Origin: Leptospira haakeii
Lineage (GTDB): Bacteria; Spirochaetota; Leptospiria; Leptospirales; Leptospiraceae
DNA: 64,000 bases
Direction: 5' to 3'
Assembly (NCBI RefSeq): GCF_002812045.1
Contig: NZ_NPEG01000001.1
Span: forward strand, 248,001 to 312,000
How positions within the stretch are numbered: position 1 is the first letter of the stretch; each line of letters opens with the position of its first letter. The notes beneath the pieces are model-generated. The model saw only the letters and a list, made by a program, of their open reading frames with translations. It did not search any database and had not been told where the DNA came from. The position numbers and the translations under genes were made by a program. Positions 34,545-43,772 of this stretch are shown piece by piece.

Positions 34545-34802
34545 TCATTTCTTTAAAAATTGTTTTAAGATATTCTCACGAATTTCTTCTATTTTAACGA
34601 TTCCCCAAGCCAGAGGAACTTTGAATTTTAACGCGTTATCGCTCAGGTCCTTTTCTCCCTGTGCTTTAAGCTCGTCGAATCTCTGCTCCACCTTCTCCTT
34701 TCCATCGTTTAAGTCCTGGAGAAGTTTATCGAAAATCTCTTTCGAAGTCTGGACGGCCCCAATCCCGGCATTGATTATATCGTTTAGTTTTTGGTTGTCC
34801 AT
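34545..34802 (-). CDS. Small phasin-like coiled-coil protein
   Basis: This 85-residue, signal-less, helical protein has the sequence pattern GAVQTSKEIFDKLLQDLND followed by KEKVEQRFDELKAQGEKDL. This resembles short phasin or PhaI-like proteins that coat polyhydroxyalkanoate granules, but the match is compositional and no PHA genes are nearby. AAGGA lies before the ATG. It is 34 bases upstream of the beta-lactamase-like gene on the same strand, so cotranscription is possible. Confidence 0.55.
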   Translation of the reverse strand: MDNQKLNDIINAGIGAVQTSKEIFDKLLQDLNDGKEKVEQRFDELKAQGEKDLSDNALKFKVPLAWGIVKIEEIRENILKQFLKK

Positions 34803-34923
34803 GCCTTGCTATTCCTTTTTAACTCCATTTTTATGCACTGCACAAAAATTGCAAGAATAAAATTCCTGCCCGGGCATTGAATCTGATTGCCAGTGCCGGA
34901 TTTAAGGCAGATCTTGGGACCCC

Positions 34924-35964
34924 ATGCGAGTTTCCATCCTACCCTTAGTATTCGTCGTTTTAGGCCTATTTTTCAGTAATTGTTCCGGAGATATCAAAGA
35001 TATCCCTTTAAAAGGCTGCTCCAAGATTTCAGGAATGCCCGGCCCGGAAGATTTAGCAATCGATAGAGATGCAGGCTTATTATATGTATCTTCCCACGAA
35101 AGAAGGATCAAAGATCAGGAAGGAAAACTTTACTTTCTGGATCTGAATTCTTCTACACTCGAACCCAAACTATTAGAAACTGAATATCCTAAAAATTTCA
35201 GACCTCATGGGATGAGTCTTTTAAACCAAAACGGAAAGTACAGATTGTATGTGATCTCTCACATCACATTATACAAGGAACATTCTATAGAAGTTTTTGA
35301 AAGAACAGAAAAACCTTCTGCAAAATCGAAGGCAGGAAAATGGAAACATATCCAAACTCTGCAAGATCCTTTGGTTACAAGTCCTAACGATCTGTCAGTT
35401 GCATCTGAAAATGAAATTTTTGTTTCTAATGATCATGGAGAAGGAGGATTTATGCTCTATCTATTCCATGACCTTTTTAGAATGAAACGTTCTGAGATCG
35501 CTTATTACGACGGAAAATCTTGGTCTTCTTTAGGGAATCCCGTCTCTTTAGGAAATGGAGTCCTTTACGTAAAAAGGGCAGATGGAAAAGAATTTTTATA
35601 CAGATCCTCGTTTAACGAAGGTACTGTTTTAAAATTCGATATCAAAAGAGAAAACGGAAAAATCGCATTAGGAGAACCTAAATCGATTTTACTCGGAAGC
35701 GGACCGGACAATCTAGAGATAGACGAAAAAGGGACTATATTCACTGTAACTCACCCTTCCGTTATGAAATTCCTAAAACATGCAAGTAATGGAGAATCCC
35801 ATTCTCCTACGAAAATATTTACGATTTCTCAGGATGATTCTATCAAAGAAATTTTTTCTAACTCCGGTGAATTGATCTCCGCTGGAAGTACCGCACTTTC
35901 GTATAAGGAAAGAGTTTATATCGCTCAAGTATTCAACGATTTTATTTTACAATGCCAATTATAA
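34924..35964 (+). CDS. Paraoxonase/arylesterase-like six-bladed propeller lipoprotein
   Basis: A signal peptide ends in FFSNC with lipid-anchor Cys20. The mature part follows the paraoxonase (PON) calcium-site pattern: Glu42 in GPEDLAID, Asn155 in SPNDLSV, Asn211 in LGNGV, and Asp262/Asn263 in GPDNLEID, each at the expected spacing. This supports a calcium-dependent six-bladed beta-propeller that may hydrolyse lactones or aryl esters. The ligand assignment comes from family knowledge aligned by eye. The gene is single and diverges from the phasin-like gene. Confidence 0.75.
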   Translation: MRVSILPLVFVVLGLFFSNCSGDIKDIPLKGCSKISGMPGPEDLAIDRDAGLLYVSSHERRIKDQEGKLYFLDLNSSTLEPKLLETEYPKNFRPHGMSLLNQNGKYRLYVISHITLYKEHSIEVFERTEKPSAKSKAGKWKHIQTLQDPLVTSPNDLSVASENEIFVSNDHGEGGFMLYLFHDLFRMKRSEIAYYDGKSWSSLGNPVSLGNGVLYVKRADGKEFLYRSSFNEGTVLKFDIKRENGKIALGEPKSILLGSGPDNLEIDEKGTIFTVTHPSVMKFLKHASNGESHSPTKIFTISQDDSIKEIFSNSGELISAGSTALSYKERVYIAQVFNDFILQCQL

Positions 35965-35999
35965 GAACGTAATACTAGGATTGTCAGTCTAAGTCATAG

Positions 36000-36497
36000 A
36001 TGTCGGAAGAAATCGCAAAAACACCGAAACAATCCGCTGCGGAGACCAGACATATCGTTATGCCTGATCATACCAACCATTACGGTACCCTTTTCGGAGG
36101 GACCTTAATGTCTTGGATAGACTTGATCGCGGTCATGGTCGCTCAAAGACATTGTGGAAGAGAAGCTGTCACTGCGAGTGTAGACAAGCTGAATTTTCTA
36201 GAGCCGATCTCTTTGGGTGATCATGTGATCCTAAAAGCTTCTGCGAATTATGCGGGAAGATCTTCACTGGAGATCGGCGTACAGGTCTCTAAGGAAAATC
36301 CTTATACCGGAATAGTGACTCGCGCAACTACTGCCTACCTTACCTTTGTAGCATTGGATGAGAATAAAAAACCCTGTCCTATTCCTAAAATAAAACCGGA
36401 GACGGAAACAGAGATCAGAAGATACGAAAATGCGATCTTAAGACAAGAGGCAAATCGCAATCTTGTTAAAAAGATCAAGGATAACGGAAAAGTTTAA
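36000..36497 (+). CDS. Acyl-CoA thioesterase, hotdog fold (YciA-like)
   Basis: Cytoplasmic thioesterase of 165 residues. The hotdog signature HTNHYGTLFGGTLMSWIDLIA includes the conserved Asn-His and the FGG turn, and VDKLNFLEPISLGDHV matches the second strand pair. It would hydrolyse fatty acyl-CoAs, balancing the beta-oxidation genes elsewhere in the window. The stop is immediately adjacent to the stop of the convergent GT-C-like gene, without a spacer. Confidence 0.88.
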   Translation: MSEEIAKTPKQSAAETRHIVMPDHTNHYGTLFGGTLMSWIDLIAVMVAQRHCGREAVTASVDKLNFLEPISLGDHVILKASANYAGRSSLEIGVQVSKENPYTGIVTRATTAYLTFVALDENKKPCPIPKIKPETETEIRRYENAILRQEANRNLVKKIKDNGKV

Positions 36498-37994
36498 TTA
36501 TCTTCTACGGTATACTTCTGCTTCTACATTTGCTACTTTTCTAAGTGTAGAAGGTTCGGCAGTAATCTTGAATTTTCTGAATTTGGAAGAATTCTCTTCT
36601 AAATAGGTCTGAACGAATTCATTTCTTTTTTGGCGGTCCGAAAATACGAAAGTATCGATTGAATCCAAGGTTTGGACAAAATCTTCTTTAGGGATAGGAA
36701 GCTCTCCAGGGATAAACTCAAGAATTTTCAAATTCGGATATTCTTTTTGGATATGGAAGTATGGATCCGGAATTGCTTGTAGATACATCTTTTTAGAACC
36801 TTTCAGCTCCGGTCCCAAAACCTCATAGAATCTATCTTTTAGATCGAATTCCGGGTTTCCGAACCCAATCCTTTTATAAGCATTCACTAAAATTGCTATA
36901 TTGGAAAATACTAATATAGCTGCGATGAACTGAACTCTTCTGCTCCTGATCCTTTCAAAAAAGAATCCTCCTAAAGCTGACAGAGGGATACATAAATACA
37001 TTACATAATAATATTCAGTGGATAAGATCAAAAAAAACAGAATGGAAACAGTCCATGCAGAGAAGAAAAATGCGGATTTCGGTTTGTCCTTAATCTCCCC
37101 TCTTACCACCCATAATCCATATGCGAGAGCTAAATAAAAGAATAGTCGTAGGCCCGGAGATTCATACCCGCCTAATAATACTTTGATCTTTGTTATCGGA
37201 GAGAAGGATTGGAATAGATCTTTTTTGCGTCCGAATTGTGCTCCAAACTGGTAGAAAAAAATTTCCCAATCTGGATGGATCCAAATTCCCCATGCGAGGA
37301 TTGGTAAAGCACCGCCCAGCCAAAACATCCAAACCTTCCATGCTTTTGCTTGGTGGATCAATAATAATGCAGGCACTCCGAAGATCGCACCGAATGGATG
37401 TGATAAAAATGAAATCCCTAAAAAGGATCCGGATAAGAATGCTTCATATTGATTGAGCGGAACTTGTCCCTTCCATCTTGCTTTTCTTGCAAGTACTAGT
37501 AAGGATAGAAGTGCCCAAAACAAGCACAGAGCTTCCATTCTCGCAGTCCAACCCACTCTTAAGAACAGTAGATCAGTAAATAAAAGTAAGGAAGCACCTA
37601 ACCTTGCTATCGGAGAATAATCGAAAGTTTTTAGAATAAACCAGAAAACCCAGATACTCGCAATGGATAAGATCGCAGCGAATAATCTTAGGACTTCGAG
37701 TCCTTCTCCCCAAAATCGAACGACCCAACCGTTTAATAAAAAGAAAACCGGCGGCATCCAAAGTGTTTTGGTTTCCATTCCTTTTACTAAACCTTCCAAC
37801 ACTTCTGTCCGGAAGAGTCCATTTCTCGCAAAGTCTAAGGAAGGCGAATAGAATAAGACCTCATCAGGCCATACTGGTGGGAACTCCAACCCGGAGATTC
37901 TAAATATCAAAAGAGAAAGTATGGATAAAAAGAAAAGACCGATGAGTCCGTAAATTTCGGAAGATCGGTCTTCTGTGCTAGCGGGGGAACCCAT
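36498..37994 (-). CDS. GT-C-like membrane glycosyltransferase (ArnT/PMT family)
   Basis: The 498-residue protein has about ten to twelve membrane helices. The first periplasmic loop contains PVWPDEVLFYSPS, in which the acidic DE pair matches the catalytic loop of GT-39/ArnT-like enzymes, and WTARMEALCLFWALLSLL matches the downstream conserved part. It should transfer a sugar from a polyprenyl-phosphate donor to an envelope acceptor. It is smaller than the 812-residue GT-C-like protein at 17.4 kb and lacks that protein's soluble tail. The STAS gene ends 22 bases upstream on the same strand. Confidence 0.75.
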   Translation of the reverse strand: MGSPASTEDRSSEIYGLIGLFFLSILSLLIFRISGLEFPPVWPDEVLFYSPSLDFARNGLFRTEVLEGLVKGMETKTLWMPPVFFLLNGWVVRFWGEGLEVLRLFAAILSIASIWVFWFILKTFDYSPIARLGASLLLFTDLLFLRVGWTARMEALCLFWALLSLLVLARKARWKGQVPLNQYEAFLSGSFLGISFLSHPFGAIFGVPALLLIHQAKAWKVWMFWLGGALPILAWGIWIHPDWEIFFYQFGAQFGRKKDLFQSFSPITKIKVLLGGYESPGLRLFFYLALAYGLWVVRGEIKDKPKSAFFFSAWTVSILFFLILSTEYYYVMYLCIPLSALGGFFFERIRSRRVQFIAAILVFSNIAILVNAYKRIGFGNPEFDLKDRFYEVLGPELKGSKKMYLQAIPDPYFHIQKEYPNLKILEFIPGELPIPKEDFVQTLDSIDTFVFSDRQKRNEFVQTYLEENSSKFRKFKITAEPSTLRKVANVEAEVYRRR

Positions 37995-38016
37995 GATACA
38001 AAGCGCCCCCGGCTGA

Positions 38017-38394
38017 TTATTTTAAGGTAGCTAATGCTTCTTGTTCGGTTTCGTAGACTTCGAAAAGATCCAACAATTCCACAACGTCGAAAACTTTTTT
38101 AACGTTAGGAGTGATATTACAAAGTTTAAGTTTTCGATTCTGCTTTTCTAGTTCCCGGACCATTCCAACAAAGATCCTGATCCCGGAAGAAGATATATAA
38201 GAAATATTTTGCAAGTTAATGACGATATCACCTGTTCCAGCTTGGACATCGTCTAGAAGTTTTGCCTCTACCTCGTCCGAATGAGTGATATCCAGCCTGC
38301 CATCTAATTGAACTAGGGTATGTTTCCCTACTTTTTTCGTTTTAATTTCCAAGCTAGGCTCCGAGCGACGATCCATAAGATCAAATTCCGACAA
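38017..38394 (-). CDS. STAS-domain protein (anti-sigma factor antagonist type)
   Basis: This 125-residue SpoIIAA-like STAS protein has the phosphoserine loop ISYISSSGIRIFVGMV. In partner-switch systems an unphosphorylated STAS protein binds an anti-sigma kinase and frees a sigma factor. No kinase or phosphatase gene is adjacent; the GHKL-HDOD protein 7 kb away is not an obvious partner. The TTG at 38394 has AGGA spaced nine bases upstream and is preferred over an in-frame ATG at 38376, which lacks a site. The downstream GT-C-like gene may be cotranscribed. Confidence 0.85.
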   Translation of the reverse strand: MSEFDLMDRRSEPSLEIKTKKVGKHTLVQLDGRLDITHSDEVEAKLLDDVQAGTGDIVINLQNISYISSSGIRIFVGMVRELEKQNRKLKLCNITPNVKKVFDVVELLDLFEVYETEQEALATLK

Positions 38395-38532
38395 AGAAAA
38401 TTTCCTTTTTTAGTTACAAAAGGGGAACGGAAAGTTCGCCGTAGACTAAAATAGTGAGGAAATGGGGTTTTACAAGAATTTTTTCCCATCTCCTTTATTC
38501 TACTACAGTTGGAAAATCCTAAATTTTGAATA

Positions 38533-39117
38533 TTATGCCGCTGATCCGTTAATTTCCTCCAATGGAAATTTTTTGAGCGGAACCTGCTTGGGTTTCTGGC
38601 CTAACAAGTCCTTCAAGGATTTTTGGGAAGAAAGCCCCAACTGTTCCTGGATACTTTCCAGGTCCCAACCCGCCTCGATCAGATGGGAAGCTAAACTTCT
38701 CCTTAACCTAAAAACCGAAATCGGAAGACCCGTCATTTCCTCTAACTTAGAAAACATTTTTTGAACCGTCCTGGGACGTAATTTGCCCATCCTACCCGAA
38801 AACAAAAAGTCCTCTCCCTGCTTGCCCTGAGAAATAAACCATAAATCCCTTCGTAACGAATATGGAATGGAAGGATTTCTGGGATTTAAAGTCCGGGAAT
38901 GATGGATCAATATTTTATGATCGGACCAATCCAAATCTTGCACTCTAAGGGAGACCAACTCGGAAAGTTGGAGCCCGAAAGAGTATAACATTCTAAACCA
39001 AAGGTAATGATTTTCGTGAGTTCTGGATGCGTTTAAAAGCGACCGGATCTCTTCCTTATTTAAGGCCGGCCTGCCCTCAAGCGGAGCTTTGGTTCCGCTT
39101 CTTTTCTCTTTTTTCAT
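38533..39117 (-). CDS. Tyrosine-recombinase-like protein lacking catalytic residues
   Basis: This 194-residue protein matches the catalytic domain of XerC/D-type recombinases (LNKEEIRSLL, YSFGLQLSELVSLRVQDLDW, LRRSLASHLIEAG, IQEQLGLSS) but lacks the N-terminal core-binding domain. The catalytic Arg I site reads Gln50 in FGLQLSEL, and the H-x-L-R-H box reads F136-x-L-R-R140. The third His site is Leu162 and the nucleophile Tyr is replaced near Leu171. Only the second Arg (139) remains. Cleavage of DNA is therefore not expected. It is full-length without frameshifts, so it appears to be maintained, perhaps as a DNA-binding protein. ATG start with AGGG. Confidence 0.75.
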   Translation of the reverse strand: MKKEKRSGTKAPLEGRPALNKEEIRSLLNASRTHENHYLWFRMLYSFGLQLSELVSLRVQDLDWSDHKILIHHSRTLNPRNPSIPYSLRRDLWFISQGKQGEDFLFSGRMGKLRPRTVQKMFSKLEEMTGLPISVFRLRRSLASHLIEAGWDLESIQEQLGLSSQKSLKDLLGQKPKQVPLKKFPLEEINGSAA

Positions 39118-39451
39118 TCGAATACCCTAATGTGATCATATGTTTTTTTTCGGAGAATGGGGTCGGTGAAAATGCCTGCAAAGTAGAATTCGCCATTTCG
39201 ACAGATCGATTTGCGGAATAATGGTTACCGGGAACGGTCAGTGGGAATGCGGTGGAACATGGATTCTCCATTCCGCCTGAAATATATTGAAATACTAAGC
39301 GACAGCGATCGTAGCGGAAATCCCGCGGAGCGGATTGGAGCGTAGAGCGCGGTCACGAGCAAAGCGAGTGAGTCGCCCGACTATTACCCGACTTTTCAAA
39401 TCGTCACAAAATTGTTATCCGATCTTAACGAGTCCGGGGTTGGATACAAAT
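39118..39451. other. 334-base intergenic region with a GC-rich repeat-like element
   Basis: No convincing ORF. A bulged hairpin lies around 39246-39276 (GCGG..TGGA against TCCA..CCGC), and the GC-rich AGCG-motif element at 39299-39376 follows. A longer in-frame start for the hydrolase at 39335 falls inside this element and is rejected. Confidence 0.55.
39299..39376. repeat. GC-rich palindromic (REP-like) element with repeated AGCG
   Basis: A 78-base block with GC content far above its surroundings holds six copies of AGCG. It also has an internal GCGG-AAATC-CCGC hairpin and inverted ends GCGAC/GTCGC. Such composition is typical of dispersed palindromic intergenic repeats. Dispersion elsewhere in the genome cannot be judged from one window. 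Confidence 0.4.
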
Positions 39452-40492
39452 ATGAAATATTTCTGGAAGGCTGCCAAATTTGCCCTTCATTGCCAATTAC
39501 CTACTCCTCCCAAAGTTACGGAAGAGGAAATCACAGTTAGAACGGATCAATTTGAAATTCCTGCAATTCTTTATACCCCGAAAGGAAAATCCTGTGGAAC
39601 CATTTTGGCAGTAAATGGGTTGGCCTACCTAGGAAATAAGGACCCAAGATTTGCGGCAGTTTGCAGATCTGCGGCAGCAGTGGGATATACAGTTATTTCT
39701 CCTTTGCTAGTAGAAGTTACACAGTTCCGAATCCGGAAAGAGACTGTTGAAAAGATAAAAGAGCTGATACTTCATATCTCTTCCGATAAAAAATATTGCC
39801 CGGACCAAAAACTTTCTTATATAGCTCCTTCTTTTTCGGGAAGTATGGGATTAATCGCTGCTTCCGATCCTGAAGTAGGAAAAAAGATCTCTTCTATCCT
39901 TACGATCGGCGCCTATTGTGATGTCCAATCTACTTTGGATTATGTGATGACTTCCGATGAGGGAGACGAATATGGAAGGATGATCCTTCTTTATAATTTC
40001 GTAAAGTATGCTCTCAAGTCAGAAAACCAAGAACTGGAATTCGCTCTGAAAGCATGCGTTCTCGATGGAAGTTTTTCCAGAGAGACATTGGAACTTCCTA
40101 CTGTTTTGGAAAATATCAGCGCTGAAAACAAAGAAGTATTTTATAAACTTAGAGAAAACAAAAGTTTCAGAGAAAAAATCTGGAAAGAGATCGTAGCCAA
40201 CGCAGGATCTCAAAGTTCATTTTTACAAGAGTTACAGGTAAAAGATAAACTTCATCTTTTAGATTGCCATGTTTCTATCGTTCATGGATTGGGAGATAAT
40301 GTAGTTCCTGCAAAAGAGGCTGTGATCTTAAAAGAAAATCTTCCTCGCAAAAAATCCAAACTGGTATTAACACCTTTGATCTCTCACGGAGATGTTGGGA
40401 TTTCTTTAGCTCAATTGCCTGCGATCTATGATCTAGTACAGGGTTTTGCATTCTTCTTTAAGAATGCAAAAGTAAAAGAAAAAGCAGCTTAA
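39452..40492 (+). CDS. Alpha/beta-hydrolase-fold protein
   Basis: The ATG at 39452 (MKYFWKAAKFAL) is preferred; the upstream in-frame extension to 39335 runs through a GC-rich repeat and is arginine-rich nonsense. The 346-residue protein has an alpha/beta-hydrolase layout: ILAVNGLAYLGN near the oxyanion strand, a nucleophile-elbow-like SFSGSMGLIAAS, DCHVSIVHGLGDNVVPAKE for the acid, and LISHGDVG for the catalytic His. The elbow reads S-F-S-G-S rather than G-x-S-x-G, so the active serine is less certain. Substrate unknown. The following kinase gene converges with one base between stops. Confidence 0.7.
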   Translation: MKYFWKAAKFALHCQLPTPPKVTEEEITVRTDQFEIPAILYTPKGKSCGTILAVNGLAYLGNKDPRFAAVCRSAAAVGYTVISPLLVEVTQFRIRKETVEKIKELILHISSDKKYCPDQKLSYIAPSFSGSMGLIAASDPEVGKKISSILTIGAYCDVQSTLDYVMTSDEGDEYGRMILLYNFVKYALKSENQELEFALKACVLDGSFSRETLELPTVLENISAENKEVFYKLRENKSFREKIWKEIVANAGSQSSFLQELQVKDKLHLLDCHVSIVHGLGDNVVPAKEAVILKENLPRKKSKLVLTPLISHGDVGISLAQLPAIYDLVQGFAFFFKNAKVKEKAA

Positions 40493-40493
40493 T

Positions 40494-42869
40494 CTAAAAA
40501 CTTTTGGTATAAAAGAACTCGATTAGGTCTCGGATCTTATATGGTTTTTCGAGAAGATCGTTAATTCCGAGTGCGGAAAGTTTTTCTTTAATTTCATTTC
40601 CAAAATCTGTTCCAGAGACAAAAATTTTCAATTCCGGGCATTCTTTCTTGGTGGTTTCCAAAAATTCCAAGGAAGAAAGATCTTCAAAATCCAGATCGAT
40701 CACTGTTAAAACCGCAGTTGATTTGAATTTGTTTAATATTTCACGGGCCTTTTTAGTACTATCCGCGCTGATCAATCTGAATCCTAAAGCCGACATTTGA
40801 TCTTGCAGGATTTCCGACAAATAAGGAGATTCTTCCACTACCAACATGATGCCGGTAGAGGTTTGAGAAACGTTTCCCGTACTTTCTGTAAATCGAGAAG
40901 TTTTAGTTTTTGCTACCGGGAAGAATAAACGGATACTAGTGCCCATTCCTAATTGAGAACTAACCTGCACCATTCCTTCATGGTTTTGCATGATCCCGTA
41001 AACCATGGACATTCCAAGTCCACTTCCTTGGGTTTTGGTCTTTGTGCTAAAGAATGGTTCAAAGATCCTTTTTCTGGTCTCTTCGCTCATTCCTTCTCCA
41101 TTATCCGAGACTTCTATACAAAGATATTCTGCAGGTTCAGAAAGTGGGAAAGATTCTCTGATATTTGCACCTTGTACTTCAAATGCACGTATAGAGATTT
41201 CTCCTCCTTCAGGAAGCGCGTCTCTCGCATTCAAACAAAGATTGATAAGCACTTGTTCCAACTTAGAATAATCTCCTACAATTGTAGGAAGTCCTTCTTT
41301 ACATTCTTTTTTGAATTTTATTTTTTCGGAGAATGTAGGGACTAAGAGATCTATTGTTTCATTTACTAATTGATCGGCTTGGATTGTTTTAAATCCCCCT
41401 CCTCCTTTTCGCGCTAAAGAAAGAAGTCTGCGAACTATAATCGCTCCTCTTGCGGCCGCAGCATTGATAGAACGGGACATGTCCATAAGAGAAGCAAATT
41501 TGGAAGACTCCAATTGCATTTTAGTCGCGTACCCTGAAATGATCTGGAGAATATTATTAAAGTCGTGAGCAATCCCCCCCGCCAAAGTCCCGATTGTTTC
41601 TAATTTTTTAGATTCAATTAATTGGTCTTCGAGCTTACGACGAAGAGTATCATCCAGTAGATATCCTCTGATAGAATCTATACTTCCGGATTTATTGAAT
41701 GTAGCGAAATAATTTCCAGTTGTATGGATAGGTAGCCCATTCTTCTCCTGAAAAAATTCTTCATGAGTTTCTAATCTGGAACTGATCTGTATTTTCTGTA
41801 AGAAAAAGGAATAATCATCGTAAGAAGGAAAAAGATCCGCAAAATTTTTAAGAGAAACTTCCGTTTGGGTTTCAAACCCAAACATCTTCAGGAAAGAAGT
41901 ATTGGCGGCCAGAATATTCCCTGAATTATCAGTGATAAAATTTGCAGAAAGATTTTCTTCGAAAAATTTTCGGTATTGTTCTCGGCTCTGTAAAAGTTTA
42001 CCTTCTATCCTTCTTCTTTTTTGCAGCTCCCTTCTGGAATCGCTTGTTGCTCTTCCAGTGATCAAAGCAACTACACATAATATTCCCAAGTTTACCAAGA
42101 AGGTAAGTTCCTTATCATCCTTAAACCATTGGTAATGTTCAGAACGACCGAATAATACCGGAAACACCAAAGTGACTATCTGCACCCAAATATTTGCAGT
42201 CAAAGCCATTGTAATCCCGTATCTTAATGCGGCCCAAAGGACAAATAACGCAAATACGAACCAGTATTCTAAAGTAGGGATAATTGCGCCGAAAACTCCA
42301 CAAAGTAAAAATACGGAGATAATTTCTGCGATCTTTCTGGGTTTTAGGTTTCTGAGTCTGCTTCTATCCCAGCTTGTTTCCCTATTTTCCCAAGCTCCTT
42401 CTGTTCTTGCCCAACCTCTCAACTCCATCCAAGGAGTTGCCCATAACAGGATCGGAACCGAAACGCTCAATGTGTCGAATAACGTGGCGCTCATTCCCTG
42501 CAAAGAGGATATGAGTAACTTATCCTGAGCAAGATCTCCAAATAATACGAGACCTTCTGCCACCAAAAATCCGTTACATATTGCGGCTGGGAAAGCTACC
42601 CAGAGCACGAATCTTACTGTTTCTCTTAGGTCGGGCAACCAAGGTTTACCTTTTCTCAATTTAATAAAAAAGAGCCACGAAATCCCAACCGCCAAAACTT
42701 CCCAGAGACAATAGATAGGATACTTATCCACATCATGAAGTCCCCAAAGGTTGGCACTGAATAATGCGTTGGCATACATTGCGGGTAACGTGCGCGCCGG
42801 TCCCCACCAAAAACATAATATGATACCTATAGGAATAGGAAGATAAGATATGGAGATCCCCGTATCCAC
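40494..42869 (-). CDS. MASE1-PAS hybrid sensor histidine kinase, N-terminus uncertain
   Basis: Domain order is a MASE1-like membrane sensor (about residues 1-275), PAS (about 290-420) and HisKA with GGIAHDFNNILQII. The HATPase follows with LINLCLNARDAL, DNGEGM and GSGLGMSMVYGI, and a C-terminal receiver has Asp in VLTVIDLDFEDL. It would autophosphorylate in response to an unknown signal. The annotated GTG at 42869 cuts the first membrane helix. The same frame stays open upstream to a stop near 43035 and encodes WTWILPLILFHFASKASLAF, a proper first helix, yet has no ATG, GTG or TTG. The true start may be a rare codon, or there is a frameshift or sequencing error. Confidence 0.85.
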   Translation of the reverse strand: MDTGISISYLPIPIGIILCFWWGPARTLPAMYANALFSANLWGLHDVDKYPIYCLWEVLAVGISWLFFIKLRKGKPWLPDLRETVRFVLWVAFPAAICNGFLVAEGLVLFGDLAQDKLLISSLQGMSATLFDTLSVSVPILLWATPWMELRGWARTEGAWENRETSWDRSRLRNLKPRKIAEIISVFLLCGVFGAIIPTLEYWFVFALFVLWAALRYGITMALTANIWVQIVTLVFPVLFGRSEHYQWFKDDKELTFLVNLGILCVVALITGRATSDSRRELQKRRRIEGKLLQSREQYRKFFEENLSANFITDNSGNILAANTSFLKMFGFETQTEVSLKNFADLFPSYDDYSFFLQKIQISSRLETHEEFFQEKNGLPIHTTGNYFATFNKSGSIDSIRGYLLDDTLRRKLEDQLIESKKLETIGTLAGGIAHDFNNILQIISGYATKMQLESSKFASLMDMSRSINAAAARGAIIVRRLLSLARKGGGGFKTIQADQLVNETIDLLVPTFSEKIKFKKECKEGLPTIVGDYSKLEQVLINLCLNARDALPEGGEISIRAFEVQGANIRESFPLSEPAEYLCIEVSDNGEGMSEETRKRIFEPFFSTKTKTQGSGLGMSMVYGIMQNHEGMVQVSSQLGMGTSIRLFFPVAKTKTSRFTESTGNVSQTSTGIMLVVEESPYLSEILQDQMSALGFRLISADSTKKAREILNKFKSTAVLTVIDLDFEDLSSLEFLETTKKECPELKIFVSGTDFGNEIKEKLSALGINDLLEKPYKIRDLIEFFYTKSF

Positions 42870-43167
42870 TTGGAAGGCTAAGGATGCCTTGGAAGCGAAA
42901 TGAAACAGGATTAACGGAAGGATCCAAGTCCAATAAGGTAAGGCCTTATTTTCTAAATAGGGAGTTCTTCCGCCGTTCTTTATGTCGGATAATAAATTCA
43001 GAACCGCGCCCCAGGTTCCAATTTTCCTTATCGTTTAAAAGGAATCCACTCTTTGCGGGAAATAGAGTTAAAATTAACAGTTATGATCCTTGAAACTTTT
43101 TGTTTCTTGAGGGAAAAAAACTGCACTATTCGTTGTTAAACGGATATTGATAGCGTCAAAGCAGAAC

Positions 43168-43599
43168 TTAGTTTTGCTCTACAGGAGAGATGTCTATATG
43201 GATCCAGTATTCGTCTCCATAATCGAAGAATAATTCTTCGCCAGCTTTGATCTTACGCATTGCTTCGAATCTTGCGGTCTTCCAACGAGTGGATACCACT
43301 AATTTTACATTCGGCTTAGAACTATGATTAATATAACGAGTATAATTGGACTCTTTACCTTCTCCATAGATCCAATGATCTTTGCAGATCCAAAGTAAAT
43401 ATTTGGACTCACAATATTTAGCGGAGTTTGCAGACTTATCGTTAAGCACCCTACCGGTATAAAATCCGATAGTATCTCCTTTGACTAAGTCTTGTTTGGA
43501 GAATAGTCCCATTCCGATTCCGGGTATCTCGGATTCCCTAATTTCGAAATCCTTCTCTGAAAATACTTGAGGTCTGCGAATTTTATATCTGACCGACAT
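43168..43599 (-). CDS. SET-domain protein (lysine methyltransferase-like)
   Basis: This short SET domain (143 residues) has the usual SAM and active-site pieces: [36 protein letters not shown] (the NHS motif) and [13 protein letters not shown] with the catalytic tyrosine. It has no pre-SET, post-SET or DNA-binding part. Bacterial SET proteins methylate lysines on ribosomal, nucleoid or host proteins; the target here is unknown. I use the ATG at 43599; a GTG at 43617 would add six residues, and neither has a good ribosome-binding site. Single gene. Confidence 0.85.
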   Translation of the reverse strand: MSVRYKIRRPQVFSEKDFEIRESEIPGIGMGLFSKQDLVKGDTIGFYTGRVLNDKSANSAKYCESKYLLWICKDHWIYGEGKESNYTRYINHSSKPNVKLVVSTRWKTARFEAMRKIKAGEELFFDYGDEYWIHIDISPVEQN

Positions 43600-43772
43600 C
43601 GTAAGCAACACATCCACCTATTGGAATCGGAATATTAATCCAAAGAATCTTATGGCCTCTCTTTGTCCATCCGCAATTGATTTATCATATTTTTCTACTA
43701 AATGTATATTACTTTAGGTCCAAATTTTTTATAGGCTTGTCTATCGAATATATGATGTAAATCTCTACTAAG

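Noticed and set aside
39335..39451. N-terminal extension of the alpha/beta hydrolase
   Set aside because: It lies in a GC-rich repeat-like spacer and encodes an arginine-rich peptide; the ATG at 39452 is better.
42884..43093. Plus-strand ORF opposite the sensor kinase N-terminus
   Set aside because: It lies over the likely N-terminal coding sequence of the minus-strand kinase and has no recognisable feature.
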